A stretch of DNA of 64,000 bases, from contig NZ_PCDP01000036.1 in NCBI RefSeq assembly GCF_003240585.1, positions 1-64,000 on the forward strand. The letters run 5' to 3'. The translations under genes were made by a program, and so were the position numbers. The stretch comes from Arminella tubonensis (GTDB lineage: Bacteria; Pseudomonadota; Alphaproteobacteria; Rhizobiales; Rhizobiaceae). The notes beneath the pieces are model-generated. The model made no database searches, was not told the origin of the DNA, and was given only the letters and a program-made list of their open reading frames with translations. Shown here piece after piece: positions 62,077-64,000 of this stretch. The first letter of the stretch is position 1. Each line of letters opens with the position of its first letter.

Positions 62077-62966
62077 CGACTTGCTTTCATCCCGAGATCG
62101 AGCGTGACAAAAATGGGTTGGTGGTCCGACCCGGCTGCCTCTTGGTCGATCCTCATCGAAATCAACGACGGAACGTAGTCTTCTGTGACAAAGCAATGGT
62201 CGAGCCGCATGGGCTGTTTCTCTGGCCGCTTGAAAGTCCAGCCTTCTGCTTCGCAGTGCTCGGTCATAACCCAGGCATCGAACAGGCCGTCGGCCGGCAT
62301 GACCCTCTTACGCAGCATCGGCGACGCATCACCTAGCAGGTGTTCATATTCAGGCGCGCCCGGCTCAAAGTTCATATCGCCCATGATGACGCCGCCGCGA
62401 GGCCACGGCGGCAATGGTCCAGGGAAACCGGCATCGTCTGGCTCTGCACCGCCCCACGGCGCGCCGCGGCGCGCGGCGTCGAGCATAATCGCCCGCAGCG
62501 CCTCGGCTTGCGGCATGCGGTTCAAAGGGGAAACATGATCGAGGTGCGTGCAGCAGAAGCGCAGGGGCGAGACAGGCGTGGCGATCACGGTCTCCAACAG
62601 CGTACGCTGGAGATGAAGCGTTCCGTGCAGGCCAATCTTCGGAAGCGTGTGGTTGGTAACACTCTGGATGGGCCAACGCGACAAAACCATGTTACCAAAC
62701 TTATGGCGCAGGCCGGGCCGGCCGCCGGTTACACTTCCATTGAGGTGAACGTCAATACCAGGCCCGTAGGCCCAAAATTCGCGGCCCAGCAGACCAGCGA
62801 TTTCAGCCGACTGATCGACGAAATCCCTTAGCGGATTTCCGATTTCCACCTCTTGCAACGCGATGATGTCCGCATCACCAAGATCAGAGACGATTCTGGC
62901 AAGATCATGCCGTTCGTCCTTCCCGACCCCGTACTGAATGTTGTAGCTTGCAAGTATTATCTGCAC
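62073..62966 (-). CDS. Endonuclease/exonuclease/phosphatase (EEP) family protein
   Basis: A 297-residue metal-dependent hydrolase of the EEP fold. Motifs: SYNIQYG, ALQEVEIG (catalytic Glu), GDMNFEPG, and SDHQPIFV. These enzymes cleave phosphodiesters, from nucleic acids to glycerophosphodiesters and sphingomyelin. The GTG start has a weak site. It precedes the HAD gene with overlap and follows an extracellular-sugar binding protein, so a phosphodiester sugar route (import, cleavage, dephosphorylation) is a reasonable guess. Confidence 0.88.
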   Translation of the reverse strand: MQIILASYNIQYGVGKDERHDLARIVSDLGDADIIALQEVEIGNPLRDFVDQSAEIAGLLGREFWAYGPGIDVHLNGSVTGGRPGLRHKFGNMVLSRWPIQSVTNHTLPKIGLHGTLHLQRTLLETVIATPVSPLRFCCTHLDHVSPLNRMPQAEALRAIMLDAARRGAPWGGAEPDDAGFPGPLPPWPRGGVIMGDMNFEPGAPEYEHLLGDASPMLRKRVMPADGLFDAWVMTEHCEAEGWTFKRPEKQPMRLDHCFVTEDYVPSLISMRIDQEAAGSDHQPIFVTLDLGMKASR

Positions 62967-63051
62967 GGTTGTTGGCTCGTTTCCTGTTTGGATAGTGGCA
63001 GAGATACGAAGGGTTTTGGCCCGATTCCCCTCCCGGCAATCGGGCCTTCAC

Positions 63052-64000
63052 TTACTTCAGGAGATCGGCCGTCTTTGTAGCAATGCGCTTCAAACCGTCT
63101 TCTGGCGACAGTTTTCCACGTTGAACAAGGTCAATCACATCGCGCTGGGCGCGCCAGATCTCAACACCGGTGGAACCGGGATACGCATACCAGGACCCAG
63201 CAATTCCTGTTTGTGTAGCCGCGGTGGCGTAATTTGGATTTGAGGAATAGAACGGCCCCAAGAGGTCAGAGGCTTTCTTGTTCGTGGGCATGTAACCCGT
63301 GGCTTCCGCGATCTGGGCTTGTGCCCCCGGTCCTGTGACGAACTTCACGAACTCCCAAGCAAGTTTTTGCTTCTCAGGATCCTTTGCGAGGATCACCGCC
63401 GCATTTCCACCCGAAGGAAGGCGACCGCTCACCCTGTCAATAAGTGGATAAGGCGCAGTTCGCATCGCGAAGCGGTCGCCGATCGTCTGCATGAAGGAGC
63501 GAACGGAAGAAGGCGAGGTTATGTAGAAGCCGAGCTTCCCAGCAAAGAACAGTTCCTTGTAGGAGTTTTGCGCCGTCGCGACATCCATGTCAGTCGCCTC
63601 CGCGATGTGGCGCAGGAACCGCAACGTTTCGAGACCAAGAATGTTGTCGTATCCGACCGCCTTCTCATCTTTGGTAAGGATGGCGCCGCCGCGCTCGAGA
63701 ATCGCTGCCTGCCAGAGCCAATCACTCTCGAGGGATCCGACGGAATAGTTCATTCCGCGGACGTCTCCGCCAAGCGCATTGATTTTGCGCGCCAACGCAA
63801 TCACACCTTCCCAATCGGACGGGAAGTGGTCGGGGTCGGCTCCAGCCTTCGTCACAAGGTCCGCGTTGTAGTAAACGATCGGCGTTGAGGCATTGAAAGG
63901 AATGCCGTATTGAACGCCATCGACTTGGCCTAAAGAGAGAATGGCGGGCGAGTAATTCTGCTCCAGCCATTCTTTACTTTCGGCGCCGATAAACGGCGTT
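63052..64000 (-). CDS. Extracellular sugar ABC transporter binding protein (partial, 5' end cut)
   Basis: The last ~315 residues of a family 1 solute-binding protein (UgpB/MalE-like). The frame stays open to the window edge, reading ...FIGAESKEWLEQNYSPAIL and GIPFNASTPIVYYN before the later ALARKINALGGDVRGMNY. Conserved pieces such as AAILERGGAIL and FVKFVTGPGAQAQIAEATGYMPTN are present. The signal peptide and start lie outside. The UgpB-like type suits glycerol-3-phosphate or phosphodiester uptake, agreeing with the downstream EEP and HAD genes. Confidence 0.85.
   Translation of the reverse strand, partial: TPFIGAESKEWLEQNYSPAILSLGQVDGVQYGIPFNASTPIVYYNADLVTKAGADPDHFPSDWEGVIALARKINALGGDVRGMNYSVGSLESDWLWQAAILERGGAILTKDEKAVGYDNILGLETLRFLRHIAEATDMDVATAQNSYKELFFAGKLGFYITSPSSVRSFMQTIGDRFAMRTAPYPLIDRVSGRLPSGGNAAVILAKDPEKQKLAWEFVKFVTGPGAQAQIAEATGYMPTNKKASDLLGPFYSSNPNYATAATQTGIAGSWYAYPGSTGVEIWRAQRDVIDLVQRGKLSPEDGLKRIATKTADLLK

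Noticed and set aside
1..64000. tRNA, rRNA or CRISPR loci
   Set aside because: None found by eye; no cloverleaf-like segment or regular direct-repeat array was seen.

Overview
The window reads as chromosomal DNA of a high-GC alphaproteobacterium of the Rhizobiaceae (Rhizobium, Agrobacterium or Ensifer type). The evidence is family content rather than any marker gene: a CadC/TolB-type regulator of the rhizobial kind, an SfnB-type oxidoreductase, a GCG_CRPN protein, DUF1127-like small proteins, a rhizobial-style palindromic intergenic mosaic, a Bmt-type betaine-homocysteine methyltransferase, and HWE/HisKA_2-type signalling. I saw no rRNA, tRNA or CRISPR.

Layout. 0-6.3 kb: a DHA2 multidrug exporter and a class III adenylate cyclase, then a winged-helix/TPR regulator divergent from an NmrA-like reductase. 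Two paralogous small proteins flank that pair. 6.5-13.2 kb: a self-contained type I secretion locus with two glycine-rich repeat proteins (the likely cargo), an ABC exporter with unusual catalytic motifs, an HlyD adaptor, an orphan IS3 OrfA and a LuxR-type regulator. 13.6-16 kb: small secreted proteins and lipoproteins, including two genes of under 60 codons. 16-21.4 kb: two paralogous FAD proteins around an Rrf2 regulator and an SfnB-type flavoprotein, probably concerned with sulfur. 21.5-24.5 kb: a tightly packed CHASE3 kinase, receiver, and receiver-kinase operon. 24.7-28.2 kb: a cobalamin riboswitch followed by a BtuDFC-type importer. 28.2-31.6 kb: a DUF924 protein and a large MscS-type channel.

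31.8-58.5 kb is the centrepiece: a betaine/one-carbon island. It holds a dimethylglycine/sarcosine dehydrogenase-like flavoprotein, a GlxA/GbdR-like regulator, a LysR regulator, an ASKHA corrinoid-reactivation protein (RACo type), a methyl-THF:corrinoid methyltransferase, MetF- and MetV-type methylene-THF reductase parts, a 'virulence factor' family protein, DUF1638, a corrinoid protein, a non-pyrrolysine MttB-superfamily methyltransferase, a QueG-like ferredoxin, Bmt, and a glycine-betaine/proline ABC importer. Read together, a quaternary amine such as glycine betaine would be imported and demethylated to a corrinoid protein. The methyl group would then pass to tetrahydrofolate or homocysteine, and the remaining dimethylglycine/sarcosine would be oxidised. 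Cobalamin uptake about 4 kb before this island fits the demand for B12. Two REC-type regulators, a DUF4239 membrane protein, an entericidin and sugar/methyl transferases are interspersed.

58.9-64 kb looks accessory: an IS1182 transposase, a nucleotidyltransferase-like protein, a stretch with no recognisable gene, then a minus-strand sugar-ABC binding protein (cut by the window end), an EEP phosphatase and a HAD phosphatase.
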